This document shows positions 62,429 through 64,000 of a DNA stretch of 64,000 nt, one piece after another. The position numbers and the translations under genes are program-made. The stretch comes from Terribacillus sp. DMT04 (lineage in GTDB: Bacteria > Bacillota > Bacilli > Bacillales > Amphibacillaceae), in assembly GCF_019056395.1 (NCBI RefSeq), contig NZ_CP077639.1:2482001-2546000 (forward strand), in the 5' to 3' direction. Under the pieces are notes generated by a model, which was not told the DNA's origin, made no database searches, and worked only from the letters and a program-made list of their open reading frames with translations. How positions within the stretch are numbered: position 1 is the first letter of the stretch; each line of letters opens with the position of its first letter.

Positions 62429-63757
62429 TTATTGTTTTAACCTTCCGCTGAACAAATCAGAACCGATTAGCTTGATAAAGATCGTACTGAGCAAGGCAAC
62501 ACTCAAGAATACAATCACACTCAATGCAGAGCCGGCACCGAAATTCTGCTGTTCGAACAAAAGCTTATACGCGTAGACACTGATAGATTCCGTTGAGTTC
62601 GCTGGTCCGCCCCCAGTAAGAACGTAAATCAGATCAAACACACGGAAAGCGTCTAATGCGCGGAATAAGACAGCTACCAAAATTGCTGAACGAATCATTG
62701 GTAACGTAATGGAGAAAAATTGCTGGAACTTATTAGCTCCATCAACTGCCGCTGCTTCATACATCGAACGCGGGATAGTCTGCAAGCCAGCCAGCAGCAA
62801 AAGTGCCATATATGGCGTTGTTTTCCAGATATCAGCAAACATGACCGAAAACATACCGCCCGCTCCAGTAGAAAGCAAGACGCCTGGATCATCAATAATA
62901 CCAAGCTGGGCCATATAGTAGGCCATGATGCCAGATTGTCCGTCAAACAGGAATGTCCACATCATTGCAGCAACTGCTGTCGGTATTGCCCAAGGCACTA
63001 ATACAGCAGCCCGAACAAGTCCGCGTCCGATAAACACACGGTTAATCAGCAAGGCGACTAGCATACCGACGGCAAGCTCCACGCCAACTGTCACGACGGT
63101 GAACAACAGCGTGTTCAGCATTGCTGTCCATGTTCTGCCATTAGCAAGATAATCGGTATAATTTTGGACACCGACAAAGTTTGGTTCCAAGACGGCATTT
63201 TTCGTATTTGACAGCTGAGACTCTAAATCTGTCAGTGACTGAACGGCACCCTCGGGCGCATCTTCCCGCAATGCTTGAACAGCTGCGGTTTGCTCATCCA
63301 GTGTAGCAGTAAAGCCATCTGCCCATGCTTCCGGAATATCTGTCAGCCGGAGATCATCATCATTTACAGGCTGATAATTCTCCAGCATAGTGTTGACTTC
63401 TTCATAACGATCGGCAAGTCCTTCATCTGTTTTTAACAAAGTTTCGTGCTGTTCATCTAATGCGGAAGTGACGTTGTTTAATGTATTTGCTGCGCCGGGC
63501 ATTGTATCTCTGACATCTTCCATCGTGTCATAAACAAGATAGCGGTTATCAGCATATGTTTCGAGATTAATACTTAAAGAGGTAATTCTTTCCGCTTTGG
63601 AAGGGTCATTGAGGCGGTAATCGAATAAGCTGTTCCACGCGGATAACAGGATAGGCCAAATGATGATAACTGCAATAAGAATAATGGACGGCGCGACCAT
63701 CGCATAACCAAGCTGCCGTTCATTCAGCTGGAACCGTCTCTTTTTCGGTTGCTTCAT
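62429..63757 (-). CDS. Carbohydrate ABC transporter permease (MalF type) with large insertion
   Basis: 442 aa. TM1 lies at about 18-40, and the remaining five helices run from about 215 to 435. EAA loop YEAAAVDGANKFQQF. Between TM1 and TM2 is an external insertion of about 150 residues (about 50-200), strongly acidic and helical (ALDEQHETLLKTDEGLADRY, DEQTAAVQALRED). Most Gram-positive relatives are about 290-310 aa without it. The insertion probably contacts the binding protein or its ligand, as the P2 loop does in E. coli MalF, but shows no visible kinship to P2. Confidence 0.92.
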   Translation of the reverse strand: MKQPKKRRFQLNERQLGYAMVAPSIILIAVIIIWPILLSAWNSLFDYRLNDPSKAERITSLSINLETYADNRYLVYDTMEDVRDTMPGAANTLNNVTSALDEQHETLLKTDEGLADRYEEVNTMLENYQPVNDDDLRLTDIPEAWADGFTATLDEQTAAVQALREDAPEGAVQSLTDLESQLSNTKNAVLEPNFVGVQNYTDYLANGRTWTAMLNTLLFTVVTVGVELAVGMLVALLINRVFIGRGLVRAAVLVPWAIPTAVAAMMWTFLFDGQSGIMAYYMAQLGIIDDPGVLLSTGAGGMFSVMFADIWKTTPYMALLLLAGLQTIPRSMYEAAAVDGANKFQQFFSITLPMIRSAILVAVLFRALDAFRVFDLIYVLTGGGPANSTESISVYAYKLLFEQQNFGAGSALSVIVFLSVALLSTIFIKLIGSDLFSGRLKQ

Positions 63758-63770
63758 ACGCTCAGCTCCT

Positions 63771-64000
63771 TTATTGGTTTACGGATTCCAACGCAGCTTG
63801 CATTTTTGTCTCCATTCGTTCAACCGCTTCTTCTGCCGTAATTTCACCAGTTAGAGCACGGGAAATTTCAATTTGCATGATATCAGATATTTCTGGGTAG
63901 ATTGGTGTAATTGGTCGGGGTATCGCGTTTTGCAAGGAATTGTAAAAGTCCTCACTAGCAAGTACTGCACTAACATCGGTAATCTCTTTATCATCGTATA
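63771..64000 (-). CDS. Sugar ABC transporter substrate-binding protein (C-terminal part)
   Basis: Only the last 75 codons lie in the window; the gene continues beyond base 64000. The visible end (NAIPRPITPIYPEISDIM, then ALTGEITAEEAVERMETKM) is the typical C-terminus of family 1 sugar-binding lipoproteins, where the helical SALTGE..AEEA element closes the C lobe. First known gene of the operon binding protein-MalF-MalG-oxidoreductase-isomerase. Confidence 0.9.
   Translation of the reverse strand, partial: YDDKEITDVSAVLASEDFYNSLQNAIPRPITPIYPEISDIMQIEISRALTGEITAEEAVERMETKMQAALESVNQ

Noticed and set aside
1-64000. tRNA, rRNA, CRISPR arrays, prophage, replication origin
   Set aside because: No cloverleaf-like or rRNA sequence, no regularly spaced repeats, and no phage structural or integrase genes were seen on either strand.

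Overview
The window is chromosomal DNA from a motile, low-to-mid GC Firmicute of the family Bacillaceae. From about 4.1 to 42.2 kb the gene order follows Bacillus subtilis (minJ, ctpB, ftsX, ftsE, cccB, prfB, secA, hpf, fliT-fliS-fliD-flaG, hag, csrA, fliW, yviE, flgL, flgK, flgN, flgM, yvyF, comFC, comFA, degV, degU, degS, then yvyE divergently). A Terribacillus-like genus is my guess from overall gene content, not something the sequence proves.

Layout. 0-4 kb: the end of a PTS IIA(Glc) domain and a SWIM-SNF2 helicase. 4-15.7 kb: cell envelope and division genes (minJ, ctpB, an FtsEX-linked M23 hydrolase), cccB, frameshifted prfB, secA and hpf. Between secA and hpf lies a separate small transcription unit whose 66-codon ORF has a strong ribosome site but an ATC start. 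15.8-35.9 kb: late flagellar genes. They are interrupted between hag and flaG by about 11 kb holding an acetoin/diacetyl-type dehydrogenase, a stressosome RsbR paralogue behind a SigB promoter, and a seven-gene legionaminic-acid pathway with a Maf-type flagellin glycosyltransferase and an unknown 170-aa protein. 36-42 kb: comF, degV, degSU and yvyE. 42-46.7 kb: nagAB, a VanZ protein, an orphan sortase and a FadR-type regulator. 47-54.5 kb: a GltP-type symporter whose last codons come from an inserted IS1182-family element, then a MurNAc-GlcNAc recycling operon (murR-murQ-murP-mupG) lying against the other end of the IS. 54.7-58.5 kb: an AT-rich type VII secretion (LXG) toxin cassette. 58.6-64 kb: an LprI-like lipoprotein and a sugar ABC transporter operon with a Gfo/Idh oxidoreductase and a TIM-barrel isomerase.

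How the parts work together. Flagellin made from the SigD/CsrA-controlled hag gene is probably modified by Maf with the CMP-nonulosonate made by the seven leg genes. MurP imports and phosphorylates the MurNAc-GlcNAc disaccharide, MupG splits it, MurQ converts MurNAc-6-P to GlcNAc-6-P, and NagA and NagB feed this into fructose-6-P. The LXG cassette holds two helical export partners, a toxin with a glycine-rich C-terminus, and four downstream genes. These are built from two families: a two-TM module present three times, and DUF4176 present once as a cytosolic protein and once as a lipoprotein. The LXG cassette and the hidden unit between hpf and secA are the least described parts of the window.
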